From Mugil cephalus (Eukaryota > Chordata > Actinopteri > Mugiliformes > Mugilidae): a DNA stretch of 64,000 nucleotides. A program made the position numbers and the translations under genes. Below the pieces are notes generated by a model. That model was not told where the DNA came from. It made no database searches and saw nothing but the letters and a program-made list of their open reading frames with translations. Positions 9,340 through 21,535 of the stretch are shown here, one piece after another; the first letter of the stretch is position 1; every line of letters begins with the position of its first letter. The DNA lies in assembly GCF_022458985.1 (NCBI RefSeq), contig NC_061771.1, positions 31,325,764-31,389,763 on the forward strand. Reading direction: 5' to 3'.

Positions 9340-11085
9340 GTTTACATCTGGTCCACTCCACAGACAAGAGAAACACAACAGTTTCGCCTGTGATGTGCAA
9401 CACCAGGAATTCGGTGCTGCTGATCACCTCCACAGCTGAGGTGTTGATGAGCAGTGGAGTGTGGCTGGGCTGGTTCTTCCTGAAGTCAACAATGATCTCC
9501 TCGTCTTGTCCACGTTCAGGATCAGGCTGTTGTCTCTGCACCAGCCCACCAGCTGCTCCACCTCCTCTCTATAGTCCAGGTCGCTGTTGTCTCTGATGGG
9601 GCCCACCACCATTGAGTCATCTGCAAACCTCACAATGTGATTGGTGGCGAACCTGGGGAGCCTGTGCTGAGGGTGATCGGAGGTGTGATGTCTGACCCGG
9701 ACTGACTGAGGTCTGTCGGTGAGGAGGTCTAGCAGCCAGTTGTGAAGGGGGATACTGAAGCCCAGGTGTCCCAGTTTTCCTACCAGATGCTGTGGGATGA
9801 ACGTGTTGAACGCTGAACTGAAGTCCAGGAACAGCATCCGCACATGGGTATTCTTCTCCTCCAGGTGTGCCAGATTCAGGTGAAGAGTGGAGGAGATGGT
9901 ATCCTCAGTGGAGTGGTTCCGCCGGTGGAAGTCAGCACAACAGGCCAGTAATCGTTGAATGAGGTGACTTGAGGTTTCTTCGGCACTGGAATGATGGAGG
10001 CAGTCTTGAAACATGCTGGCAATGTGGCTTGGTCCAGCGAGGTGTTAAAAATGTGCATTAGAACAACAGCCAGCTGACCTGCACATTCCCTGATCACCCG
10101 CCCAGGTATGTTGTCGGGGTCTGGGGCCTTCTGTGGGTTGACTTTCCTCAGAGTTTTCAACACGTTGGCTGTGTCAAGGCAGAGTGCCTCCTCTTCCTGG
10201 TGGGGAACAGCTTTCTCTGCTGGAGTACTGTTTAGTGCCTTGAACCTCCCAAAGAAGTTATTGAGTCCGTTGAGGAAGTCAGCATCAACTTCTCCCACCA
10301 GAGGGGAGGGTGGATTGTAGTCTGTAAATGCCTGTATGCCTTGCCACATACTCCTGGTGTTGCTGGTGTCTTGGAAAAAGGTCCTGGATTTTCCAACTGT
10401 GGCTCCTCTTTGCTAACCTGATGGCACGATTCAAGTTGGCTCTCGCTGTCCTCAGTGCCTCCTTGTCGCCGGACCTGAAAGCTGAGTTCCGTGCTTTTAG
10501 CGTTTGTCGTACCTCCTCAGTCATCCAGGGTTGTTGGTTGGCCCGGGTGATGATGTTCCTACTGGTGCTGACGTCCTCTGTGCATTTATTGGTGTAGGCT
10601 GACACAGTCATGGCATACTCATCAATGTTGGTCTGGTTGTCATATGTGGCTGCTGCCTTGAACATGTCCCAGTCAGAGCACTCAAAACAGACCTGGAGTG
10701 CCTCCATGGCCCCCTCAGTCCACACCCTCACCTGCTTCACTGTGGGTTTCGCTCTGATCAGCAGGGGCTTGTATGCAGGAATTAGCATTACAGATAAGTG
10801 GTCTGAAGAGCTGGGGTGGGGGCAGGGGGCTGCTCTGAATGCGTCTGATGTCGGTGTAAACCAAGTCTAGAGTATTCTCTCCCAGAGTTGGAAAATCCAC
10901 GTATTGGTTGAAGTGAGGGAGAACAGTCTTCATGTTGGCCTGGTTAAAATCCCCAGCGATGATGAAAACGTCCTCTGTGTGTGCGGATTGCAACTCACTG
11001 ATGGTCCGGTAGAGAACACTCATAGCCTCTTTAGTGTTAGCACTGGGGGTCACATACACAGCAGTGATGCTAACAACTTTCACCT
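9340..11085 (-). mobile_element. Non-LTR retrotransposon (Rex1/CR1-like) relic, minus strand (unit 1)
   Basis: Read on the minus strand from 11083 downward, frames give the end of an AP-endonuclease (FIIAGDFNQANMKTVLPHF), a linker (10788-10285), RT N-terminal motifs (NPQKAPDPDNIPGRVIRECA, 10349-9876), then [25 protein letters not shown] and [20 protein letters not shown]. Frameshifts occur between the blocks, and the stretch that normally carries the PQG motif between the SSAFN and FADD boxes is missing. The 5' endonuclease half is also missing. A shorter copy is at 19920-20371. Clade name is tentative. Confidence 0.8.
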
Positions 11086-12035
11086 GTTTCTTCCTCTCCC
11101 ACTAGAGTCCATTCATCAATATTACCTTCCTCCTCATCATCTAATCCTACCTCCTGAGTCTGTAACACTCAGCTTGGGTCTACAAGCCGGGTCACAAACA
11201 TAAATCTGGAGCCACTGCTACCGGATGAAAACTGGTTCAATGCTCCTCAAATCATCAACAGAAAAGTCCAAACGGAGGGAATGAATGTACCAACTTATAA
11301 TGAATTCTATCAAAACTGGTTCATATAAAAGTCCAGGGTAACGTATCCTTTGGCTTCTGTCTGTTGTCATATCAGTATTTGTCCATTGAGAAAAAAACAA
11401 AAAACGAACAAACTTACACAAGCAAAAAGAAAAAGTAATCCACAATGGGAAAATGCTTCTCCAATTCACACAAAAGAGGAGGAGGAAGTCTTGTGATGTG
11501 ACACTCTCTGGGTCCACAGTCACCTTTTCATCATGCCTCAAACTAACATCGACAGAGGAGGTGAGGCGTGCAGGTCAGAGGTTGGAAAAAGTCAGAAGCA
11601 GACACTGGTCTGCTCTCTGTCCTGACACTAACGAGAAGAAGCCAACCAGATTGTTCTCCCCTCACTGCCTTTGTCACCTCCTAGTTACCCTCCCCCACTG
11701 CTCACCTGTGGCTGCAGATCACCTGACCAGACAACCAGCAGCTCTGAAATGACAGCTCTATGACCTGTTACCTGCCTTCACTTGTCTCCAGTCACAAACC
11801 AGTTTATGTCAACCACCAAGACACTCAGGGTTCTGTCCTCTTCACCAACTCAACTGTAATCGTCTGAACTGTTTTCTGGGTGCTCTCTCTCCAACCACTT
11901 CCACCGACCGACACCGTAGAAGAGGTCGAGTGAGTTTTAGAGTAAATGAAAAGAGAGAGCTGTGGTGGAGAGAAAACTGTGTTGAAGTAAATCAGAGAAT
12001 ATTTAATGTTATTTTCCATGTGTTTTTGTTCTAAA
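11086..12035. other. Intergenic stretch without recognised gene
   Basis: About 950 bp between the LINE 5' break and the TRIM gene 2 flank. It has only short frames without family signatures. This stretch is absent from unit 2, where a deletion joins the minus-strand LINE directly to the next TRIM flank. Confidence 0.5.
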
Positions 12036-12039
12036 GCAG

Positions 12040-12625
12040 TCTGGTGAAGTCTGGTGTAGTTCTTCTCTGTGTCCAGCAGAGGTCAGAAAAGACAACAACT
12101 ATCAGAAGAGTTTGAAGTGAAAAACAAACACACTGAACTCTTTTTATGAGCTGCAATAGAGTCACACCTGGTAATAAAATAAGTAATAATCTCAGTGCAC
12201 TTTAAACTGATCACATCTGAACCTGAAGGAGGAAACAAATTGTGACAAACAGAGCTGCAGTCAGAGGAGGAGCTAAACTGGAAAGACCAGATTCAACGTC
12301 ACTTTACCGAAATGAAAGTGAAACTTAGTCAGAGCGACGGCAGAGCTGCAGTCCAGACAGATCTCTGTGTTAATGTCTGAAGAAAATTCATCTGAGTTCA
12401 TCTGTTCTTTCTCAACATCTGACTCAAATACTGGTGAGTACAGCTGATAATATTTACTGTGTTTCAACAACCAGCATCAAAACTTAGAGCTTCAGTCCAA
12501 CAGGAAGTTCCACTCTTTATACTTCATGCTGACTCAGCATGTTTCTTTAGAAGTTCAATAACTCATCAATAATCAATAAATCTCTACTTAAACTGTGTTT
12601 TTCTCTCTTTCTCTCTTGTTGTCAA
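12040..12625 (+). promoter_or_regulatory. 5' flank, 5' UTR exon and intron of TRIM gene 2, with consensus ISRE
   Basis: Homologous to the flank of TRIM gene 1. At 12314-12325 the sequence GAAAGTGAAACT is a full match to the interferon-stimulated response element core GAAANNGAAACT (bound by ISGF3/IRFs). It lies about 110 bases before the splice donor at 12434 (CTG|GTGAGT), so it is promoter-proximal if the first exon is short. The acceptor used by the other copies (GTCAG) reads GTCAA here at about 12621-12625; the next AG is at 12631-12632, two bases before the ATG. Confidence 0.6.
12314..12325 (+). promoter_or_regulatory. Interferon-stimulated response element (consensus match)
   Basis: GAAAGTGAAACT fits GAAANNGAAACT exactly. 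The aligned sites are GAAAGACAAACT at 1618-1629 and GAAAGTCAAAGT at 20580-20591, both broken in the second GAAA block. This predicts type I interferon induction for TRIM gene 2 in particular. Function is inferred, not shown. Confidence 0.55.
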
Positions 12626-12634
12626 TGTGTAGAC

Positions 12635-14278
12635 ATGTCTGCTGCCAGAAGTCTGAGATCTGAAGATCAGTTTCTGTGCTCCATCTGTCTGGATGTGTTC
12701 ACTGATCCAGTCACTACATCATGTGGACACAACTTCTGCAAACACTGCATCACTCAACACTGGGATCATAATGACACGTTCCAGTGTCCAATGTGTAAAA
12801 AAGTGTTTGAGACAAGACCTGAACTAAACATCAACAGATTGTTGTGTGAGATGGTTGCTGAGTTCAGACATGAAGCTCAACAGAAAACCAGCAGCGGCAG
12901 CTCAGAGCAACAAGTTGCCAAACCAGGAGAAGTTCCTTGTGACATCTGCACTGGAACCAAACTGAAGGCCCTGAAGTCCTGCCTGGTGTGTCTGCTCTCC
13001 TACTGTGACTCTCACCTGGAGCCTCATCTGACAATGTCACGCCTGAAAAGACATCAGCTGATCCACCCTGTGGACAACCTGGATGACAGGATGTGTAGGA
13101 AGCACGATAAACCTCTGGAGCTGTTCTGTAAGACCGACCAGACATGTGTCTGCATGCTCTGCTCTGTTTTAGACCACAAGACACATGAGTTTGTTCCTTT
13201 GAAAGAAGGTTATGAAGGAAAGAAGGCAGAGCTGGAGAAGACAGAGGATGAAATTCAGCAGATGATCCAGAAGAGACAACTGAAGATTGAGGAGATGAAA
13301 GAGTCAGTGAAGATGAGTAAAGATGCTGCAGACAGAGAGAAAGCAGAAGGTGTTCAGGTCTTCACTGCTCTGAAGGAGTCAGTTGAGAGAGGCCTGGACC
13401 AGCTCATAAAGGAGATCGAAGACAAACAGAAAACAACAGAGAAAGAGGCTGAAGGTTTCATCAAAGATCTGGAACAGGAAGTCTTTCAGCTGATGAAGAG
13501 GAGCTCTGAGGTAAAGCAGCTTTCACGCTCTGAAGACCACCTCCACCTCCTCCAAAGCTTCTCCTCCCTGAAAGCTGCTCCACCCACCAAGGACTGGACA
13601 GAGGTCAGCGTCCCTCCACCATCATATGAGGGGACTGTGGTGAGAGCTGTGACTCAGCTGGAGGAGACACTCAGTAAAGACGTGAAGAAGCTGCTTGAGG
13701 CTGAGCTGAAGAGGGTCCAGCAGTATGCAGTGGATGTGACTCTAGATCCTGATACAGCACATCCTGCACTCATCCTGTCTGATGATGGAAAACAAGTGAC
13801 TCATAGTGACATGAAGAAGGAACTTCCAGACAACCCAGAGAGATTTTCTGAATGTGCCTGTGTTTTAGGAAAGAAGAGTTTCTCTTCAGGTAGATTTTAC
13901 TTTCAGGTTCAGATTAAAGGAAAGACTGACTGGGATCTAGGAGTGGCCAGAGCGTTAAGCAACAGGAAGGGCATCATCATAGCAAGTCCTCAGGATGGTT
14001 ACTGGACTGTTTGTTTGAGAAATGGAAATGAATACAAAGCTCTTGCTGGTCCTCCAGTGCGTCTCTCTCTTGTTTCTCATCCTGAGAAGGTGGGGGTGTT
14101 TGTGGATCATGAGGAGGGTCTGGTCTCCTTTCATGATGTAGATACTACAGCTCTTATCTACTCCTTTACTGGCTGCTCCTTCAATGACAAACTTTATCCA
14201 TTCTTCAGTCCCTGTAATAACAGAGGTGGTAAAAACTCTGCACATCTGATCATCTGTCCTGTCAATCAAACTGTCTGA
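12635..14278 (+). CDS. TRIM E3 ubiquitin ligase, bloodthirsty/TRIM39-like (TRIM gene 2)
   Basis: A 547-residue single-exon paralogue of the gene at 1920-3590, with an intact RING (C15-x2-C18, C30, H32, C35-x2-C38, C51-x2-C54), B-box1-like finger about 102-131, B-box2 about 154-187, coiled coil about 190-320 and a complete PRY-SPRY to the C-terminus. It lacks the 8-residue RING insertion of gene 1 and one Ser in the coiled-coil end, which accounts for the 9-residue length difference. The PRY-SPRY differs most at residues about 439-463. Probable role: RING-dependent ubiquitin transfer to a target picked by B30.2, perhaps in innate immunity, given the ISRE upstream. No internal stop or frameshift is seen. 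Target unknown. Confidence 0.9.
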   Translation: MSAARSLRSEDQFLCSICLDVFTDPVTTSCGHNFCKHCITQHWDHNDTFQCPMCKKVFETRPELNINRLLCEMVAEFRHEAQQKTSSGSSEQQVAKPGEVPCDICTGTKLKALKSCLVCLLSYCDSHLEPHLTMSRLKRHQLIHPVDNLDDRMCRKHDKPLELFCKTDQTCVCMLCSVLDHKTHEFVPLKEGYEGKKAELEKTEDEIQQMIQKRQLKIEEMKESVKMSKDAADREKAEGVQVFTALKESVERGLDQLIKEIEDKQKTTEKEAEGFIKDLEQEVFQLMKRSSEVKQLSRSEDHLHLLQSFSSLKAAPPTKDWTEVSVPPPSYEGTVVRAVTQLEETLSKDVKKLLEAELKRVQQYAVDVTLDPDTAHPALILSDDGKQVTHSDMKKELPDNPERFSECACVLGKKSFSSGRFYFQVQIKGKTDWDLGVARALSNRKGIIIASPQDGYWTVCLRNGNEYKALAGPPVRLSLVSHPEKVGVFVDHEEGLVSFHDVDTTALIYSFTGCSFNDKLYPFFSPCNNRGGKNSAHLIICPVNQTV

Positions 14279-14440
14279 TCCATTTAATGATGAAGCTTTG
14301 AGATCAATGAATTAACTTATTGATTTTCACTCTTTATTCCTACTCTGTACATATATGCTTTAATACTACAATACTGGTACAGCTGAGAGCACAAAGATAT
14401 CAATGGATTAGAGAGATACGGTACAAACTGCTTATTCTGG

Positions 14441-14446
14441 AATAAA
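14441..14446 (+). terminator. Polyadenylation signal of TRIM gene 2
   Basis: AATAAA about 163 bases after the stop codon, at the same place as in TRIM gene 1. Confidence 0.6.
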
Positions 14447-14449
14447 ATG

Positions 14450-15050
14450 ATTTCATTGTTAATTATGATAAAAATGTTCATATCAACTTGTTTTCTTTAA
14501 TTAATGTTCTCATTCCTTTATTCATCAGTTTAGATTTAATGGTTGTTGGACTTTTACCTTTTACTTTTTTGTAAAATGTTTTTACTCTGTTGATTCATGA
14601 AACTCTTGTGTGGAATTTGTGATAATTGTAAAATGAGCATTAATTAAAGTCCTAGAGCTGTGAACTAGATCGTGTCTGTGTCATCAGGAGAGTTTGTTGA
14701 AGACAAGAATCTCAAACTATTCTCCTATTGTTATATTACACAAAGCCCTCTGACACTATTAGATTCCACAATGTTACACATGATTGAAGTACACAAATCT
14801 AGAAGTGTATAGGAGAAATGAAATGAGTGATGTAACTTTAGACTGAATGTGGGATTGACCCAGAGCTGTAAAAGACTGTAACATGTAGATGAGTTACTGC
14901 AGATTGAAATAAAGTCACAGTGTAAAAGAAAAGATGGACCAAACACAAGTCCTCTTGTTCTATGTTTGTTAGAATAATGATCTCATGTAAACCTGAAGGA
15001 GAAACAGAACTTATCAAGGAGAGTTGAAGATATATAAATGAAATAGAACA
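14450..15050. repeat. Non-coding part of unit 2 downstream of TRIM gene 2
   Basis: Counterpart of 3760-4345 with scattered substitutions and indels; no credible gene. Confidence 0.65.
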
Positions 15051-15058
15051 AAATGAAT

Positions 15059-15714
15059 TCAAATTAAATTCCACTCCACCAAACGAGCAGACCGGACACC
15101 GAGGGCAGAGGTCACTGCTGCAGTGTTGTTAAAATCAGGACCAGCCACATTCACAGTCGTCCTTAGTGTGGTGGGAGCAGTGGAGATCAGGACATGTGTG
15201 AGACCTGCTAAGGATCTGTCCTGAATGTCCAGCTGGGCCCCATGAATCAGAGGTTCCTCCAGCAGCCAGTGTAGGGACATAGTGGGCTCCAGTCTCTTCT
15301 ATAAAAACAGTCTCCAGGTTTTAAAAAGGCTCTGATAAAAGGTTCAAAAAGTTTAAACAGTCACTGTTCATTAAAACGGGGATAATCCAGTCCAAGTCCA
15401 TTCACTTTCTTTAAAATACTACTTGTAATGCGTCTCCAGACCACATCTATATGGCCAGTGAGGAGCTTTTGTATGAAGTGGAGTCTAAAGGCGGCCTCTC
15501 TACTAGGCAAGTGGACCAGTCTCTGTCCCCCTTCTTCCTTTGGCAGGAACAGCACACACTGAGGAACCCAATGAAGCTCATCCCAGAAAACGTTCACAAG
15601 GATGGTCTCTAACTGTTTCCCGAGGCCAGCAGGGGGCTCCACACAGGCCATCTTATGGCACAGACCACATGAGACCAGGTTATTAGTGACCAGTGCTCTT
15701 CCTCTGTGGGACAT
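15059..15714 (-). mobile_element. L1/Tx1-type LINE ORF2 C-terminal relic (unit 2)
   Basis: Minus-strand frames 15714-15361 (FWDELHWVPQCVLFLPKEEG) and 15280-15059 (SLHWLLEEPLIHGAQLDI) correspond to those at 5018-4349. No catalytic RT region is present. Confidence 0.7.
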
Positions 15715-15739
15715 ATGTGGTAGCAGCCATAGACATTAT

Positions 15740-16300
15740 AGAAGTAGACGCCCTATAGAGCGCTGAACGGCATTCCTACGTCACCGCCATCTTTGTGGAG
15801 TCAGGAATCGGAGATGACAAAATGCCTTGTACTGTGCTGTTTGGAAACGTTCTAACCGTTTGTGTATCCAAACCAAATCAATAGTAATTACCTACTGATG
15901 AAGGTATTATGGATAAAGCTAAAAATCTGAAGGGCTCCAGCATCTTCATCAATGAGGAATTCCCTGAAGGTGTTCGGCAAAAGAGAAAAGAACTTCTCCC
16001 AGAAATTAAGACAGCTCGAGAGAGAGGTGATATAGCATACTTGAGATATGATAAACTTATTGTTCATTCACCTAGTCACCACAACAAAGGAAGGCCAACA
16101 CTCAGAGTTTGGCTCACTAGCTTTCATCAGTTTGTAGCGCCCTTAGTCTGGATTGACAAACCACTAATTGCACCTACGATCTCTAGGTTCGTAAGAGTTG
16201 GACTCCTGAATCAATCAGGAGAGAGCATGAAAGTTGACAATTTATTGTTTCACAATAACCATCAGGTTTCTTTAGTGAATTAAAATGACAAAAATAGAGC
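15740..16300 (+). mobile_element. L1 ORF1-like relic and flank (unit 2)
   Basis: Frame 15909-16283 starts with the same L1 ORF1-like stretch as 5209-5427. A four-base deletion after LIVHSPSH lets it run on to 124 codons, so the longer frame is accidental. Confidence 0.5.
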
Positions 16301-17060
16301 TCTTTCATAGAAACAAAAAATAAAAATGTTTTATTGTCCAGGGTCCAGTGTGTAAGTGTTCAGTGTGTTCAGTTCAGTTTTTTACTACCCGGGTAGATTG
16401 TGTGTTTTGTTCCTTATCTGTGAGAAAGTAAGTGAATGTCCAGGTTAAAGCATATCCCACAAATGGCCACGCTGTGCACCTCTCCGTCCCTGTCCATGTC
16501 CTTCTGGCTCGCCACCGAACCTCCAAGGCTCGGAAATCTCGTTCCTAATCCACACCGGAAAAAGAAACAACCTACACACAGAGTGCAGTACTAATATTAC
16601 TCTCTATTCAATCACCAGTATCAAGCGTTAGCATTCAAGCTAGCGATCTTTTTACTGTTTACAATGATACACACAGCACCAAAATAGTTTCAAACATTGG
16701 GAAACATTCCCGTAACCCCGACTGGTTTCACAATAAGGACTTAATACAAGTATTTTCAACACAATATATGTTACAAGCCGACCACAAGGCTTTAGTCTCT
16801 AGCATTTAGCCACCATGCTTACCGGAGCATTTCTTCCCAGAGGGCTCGCTTGTTATAATGGCTCCTCTCATGAATTCTCAGAACCACGTTTATTCCGAAG
16901 CTCATCAGCCTGGTAGCACCGTGTCTCTCTGCTCAGTGTCTCGGGTCAGAAAGAAAGAGTGAACTCTGTGCACTTGGCAATGAGCAGGGGCCTGATGCGC
17001 CACCCTGTGGCGCGGCACAGCAACACACACTGCAAATGAATTGAATGGCTTTCTAACCAT
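16301..17060. repeat. Unidentified interspersed repeat (unit 2)
   Basis: Counterpart of 5600-6364, differing by only about four substitutions and one 3-base indel by eye over about 720 bases. Confidence 0.4.
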
Positions 17061-19290
17061 GTGGGTTACAAATGCATATGTATGTCATTTTTTGACTACT
17101 TTGCCACACATAGTTTTTGTTGTTATTTTACTTATTTTATGGATTACAATACATCTGTTTTTAATAGTCAGACATTTAACCCCTTTGATATTTCTGCAAC
17201 TGACACTTATAATTTAGATGTTGACCCAGACCAATTTTTTTTTCCATCATTTAAGCTTTTAAATTTCTGTAGTTTCTATAATGAATCTCAATTTAATAAT
17301 TTATGTGAGTCTATGCCTTCTGATGTATTTTCTACTTTTCACTTGAACATAATAGATAAGAAATATGAAAGCTTTAAGCTGCTGTTTCAATGATTGTTTT
17401 CCAATTGGCAAATTCTTTAAGAAGAGTCATGACTTGAACAAACCCTGGTTTACAAATGATTTACTTAAACTTCTAAGGAAAAATAAATATAAATAAATAA
17501 ATAAATAAATACACTCATTACATAAGATTTGCAAAAAAGGAATATTTCAGTGAAAAACTAAAATAAACATTCAAATGATATGAAAATCGCATGGAAAGTG
17601 ATAAATAGATTGTTGCAAAGAGGTAATACTGTATCAGAGCTGCCTTCTGTCTTCCTGGATAGTGAAAAGTCTTCCAATAGTCCACATGATATCGCTCAAA
17701 AATATTATGATTTATTTGTTAATATTGGTTATGAACTAGATAACTAGATAAAATTCCTCCTTGTCATGGTAATCCATTGGACGAAATTCCCCTAGTTTCT
17801 CTTCTTTTAAGCCTCCTGATATTCAAGAAATAAGTACCATAATTGATGAGCTAAAACTATGTTCCGCTGGTCACAATAATATTACTGCTTTCCTTGTTAA
17901 GCAGGTGAAGCAGGCAATATTACTACCACTTCTTCACATATATTCTTTGTTTTTGAAAACAGGCATTGTACCAGAGGATCTAAAAGTTGCTAGAGTTACT
18001 CCATTATTTAAAGCAGATGATCCATGTTGTTTTAGCAATTATAGACCCATATCTATCTTGCCATGCTTCTCAAAAATATTACAAAAGATTATATACAAAA
18101 GGGTTTTTCATCTAGATTCAATTATTTATAAACACCAGTATGGTTTTCAGAAAAATCACTCCACTTATATGTGTCTGATTGACAAAGTTGCCTCTGCTAT
18201 TGATAATAATGAATTCACTTGTAGTATTTTTCTTGACTTTTCCAAAGCGTTTGACACAGTTAATCATCATATTCTATTAGAAAAGTACAAATATGGGTTT
18301 CATGATACTACATAGAAATGGTTAAGAAATTATGTTTTGAACAGAAAACAGTTTGTTTGTTTTAAGGGTTACTGTTCTAGTAAAGCCACATTACTCTGTG
18401 GAGATCCACAAGGGTCCATTCTTGGACCATTATTATTTCTTATTTATATTAATGATTTGTTTAATGTTTCTAATATCCTTTCTCCAATAATGTTTGCAGA
18501 TGACACAACTTCGGTTCTCTCTAATTCAAACATCTACATTTTGATGAAGGATGCAAATGCTGGTTTAACTGCCTGCAACACATGGCTTAGATTAAATAAA
18601 TTATCACTGAATTTAAAAAAATCAAACTTTATTATTTTCAGTGGTAAAAAATCATACTCAAAGGATTTATCTAAAATTATACTAGAGTCTGTTGAGTTGC
18701 CTCAGGTGTCAAGCACAAGATTCTTGGGAATTATTGTTGATGAACATTTGAATTGGAGAGATCAGATTGATTGTGTACACAGAAAGATAAATAAATCCAT
18801 TGGTATTATAAGGAGGATTAGACATTTTGTCACTACAAATGTCTCCTTACTCTTTATTATAGTTTAATTTATCCCCATCTTTCATATTGTAATACAGTTT
18901 GGGCAAGTACATTTCCTACTACTCTCCACAAAACTTTGAAAAACTCCAGAAACGTTTTATTAGGATTGCTACACGATCAAGGTTACACATTTCATCTGCC
19001 TCTCTATTTCAAAAACTTTAAATTCTAACTATTTATGACATTAACATCTTTCAAATATGTGTTTTTCTTTACAAGATCATTTCAAATGTAGTCGTACTTT
19101 TTGATGTTTTGTGTTTTATAATAACATGAAATTGAAATATCAGTTTATTACTATAAGTTGGAGGGTTCAAATAAGCCCACTGTGTTTTTTTGCCTCTCCC
19201 TGCACTTATTCTTATTATCATTATTATCATGTCTGTATTATTTATTTAATTTTAACTATGCAAAATAATAAACTATAAACTATAAAACTA
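17061..19290 (+). mobile_element. Non-LTR retrotransposon relic with RT domain (unit 2)
   Basis: Copy of the element at 6365-8745: frames 17061-17393, 17905-18315 and 18337-18867, with the same SKAFDTVNHH, GDPQGSILGP and FADD motifs and the same TAG stop. It differs by an ATAA-repeat replacement at 17484-17511, a small extra segment near 17898-17925 that restores the frame start, and loss of about 100 bp in the 3' part. Confidence 0.85.
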
Positions 19291-19499
19291 TAACTTTCAC
19301 ATGTCTTAACAAGTACTCCTGATTGTATTTCAGCCATATTCTGCATCATTTTTAACCTTTATAACAGTGTTTTCAGAGTGTAATTTGTCAACGTTATGGA
19401 AAATACCATGGATTCCCGTGCAATGGTTTAATGGTATTTACTTTAGTCTGCTCATGGTATTATATCTAATAATCAAAATATAACGTATAGTTAATAACA

Positions 19500-19915
19500 G
19501 CTAGAGTTGCCACCCGTCCCATAAAATACAGAATCGTCCTTTATTTTGCAATTAAATGTTGCGTCCCGTATTGAACGGATACAGGACGCGATTTGTGCCG
19601 TATTTTCATAAATGTCCAATGCATGTGTCTGTCTCACACATATACACTAAATCCTAAATCTAACAATAATGACCAAAATAAGATAGGAAATACTACGTTG
19701 TGGTAGTACTTTGTTGTGCCTGTGGCGCTGTCAGGGTTGCCTAGAGACAGACGCTGCTCAAAAAAAAAAAAAAAAAAAATACGCCTCTTAAAAATGTCCG
19801 CTTCACCTGGGACTCCACCACGTCCTCAAAAGCGAGTAACAAGAAGGACACTTGGAAAAAGAAGTGAGGGAAATCTGTGGACTGTTTACATCTGGTCTAC
19901 TCCACAGACAAGAGA
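19500..19915. mobile_element. DNA-transposon-like relic with internal hairpin (unit 2)
   Basis: Counterpart of 8960-9335, with the same GCGTCCCGTAT/ATACAGGACGC inverted repeat and an A-run of about 19 at 19761-19779. Confidence 0.4.
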
Positions 19916-19919
19916 AACA

Positions 19920-20371
19920 CAACAGTTTCGCCTGTGATGTGCACCCCCAGGAATTCAGTGCTGCTGATCACCTCCACAGCTGAGGTGTTGATGAGCAGTG
20001 GAGTGTGGCTGGGCTGGTTCTTCCTGAAGTCAACGATGATCTCCTTCGTCTTGTCCACGTTCAGGATCAGGCTGTTGTCTCTGCACCAGCCCACCATCTG
20101 CTCCATCTCCTCTCTATAGTCCAGGTCGTTGTCGTCTCTGATGGGGCCCACCACCATTGAGTCATCTGCAAACCTCACAATGTGATTGATGGCGAACCTG
20201 GGGAGCCTGTGCTGAGGGTGATCGGAGGTGTGATGTCTGACCCGGACCGACTGAGGTCTGTCGGTGAGGAAGTCTAGCAGCCAGTTGTGAAAGGGGATAC
20301 TGAAGCCCAGGTGTCCCAGTTTTCCTACCAGATGCTGTGGGATGAACGTGTTGAACGCTGAACCAAAGTCC
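19920..20371 (-). mobile_element. Non-LTR retrotransposon (Rex1/CR1-like) relic, truncated (unit 2)
   Basis: The minus-strand frame 20397-19897 carries [25 protein letters not shown] and [20 protein letters not shown]. It lacks the same PQG-containing stretch as the unit 1 copy and stops abruptly at about 20371, where TRIM 5' flank follows. Confidence 0.8.
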
Positions 20372-20385
20372 AGTGCACCCCCAGG

Positions 20386-21427
<1,042 letters not shown>

Positions 21428-21535
21428 TCCATTTAATGATGAAGCTTTGAGATCATGAATGAACTTATTGATCTTCACTCCTTATTCACACTCTGTACAT
21501 ATATGCTTTAATACTACAATGCTGGTACAGCTGAT

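Larger units (their letters stand above)
1440..12120 (+). repeat. Tandem duplication unit 1 (TRIM gene 1 plus mobile-element cargo)
   Basis: The order TRIM 5' flank, TRIM gene, L1/Tx1 relic (-), L1 ORF1-like piece (+), unidentified repeat, LINE (+), DNA-element relic, LINE (-) recurs from 12121. The start-to-start distance between the two TRIM genes is 10715 bp. The last about 2.3 kb (9831-12120) has no counterpart at the end of unit 2. Confidence 0.85.
12121..20385 (+). repeat. Tandem duplication unit 2 (TRIM gene 2 plus mobile-element cargo)
   Basis: Same gene and transposon order as unit 1 but shorter: the distance to the next TRIM start (20891) is 8256 bp. The shortening is mainly a deletion that removed the 5' part of the minus-strand LINE and the following intergenic stretch. 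Smaller differences include loss of about 100 bp near 19088 and an ATAA microsatellite at 17484-17511 replacing LINE sequence. Confidence 0.85.
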
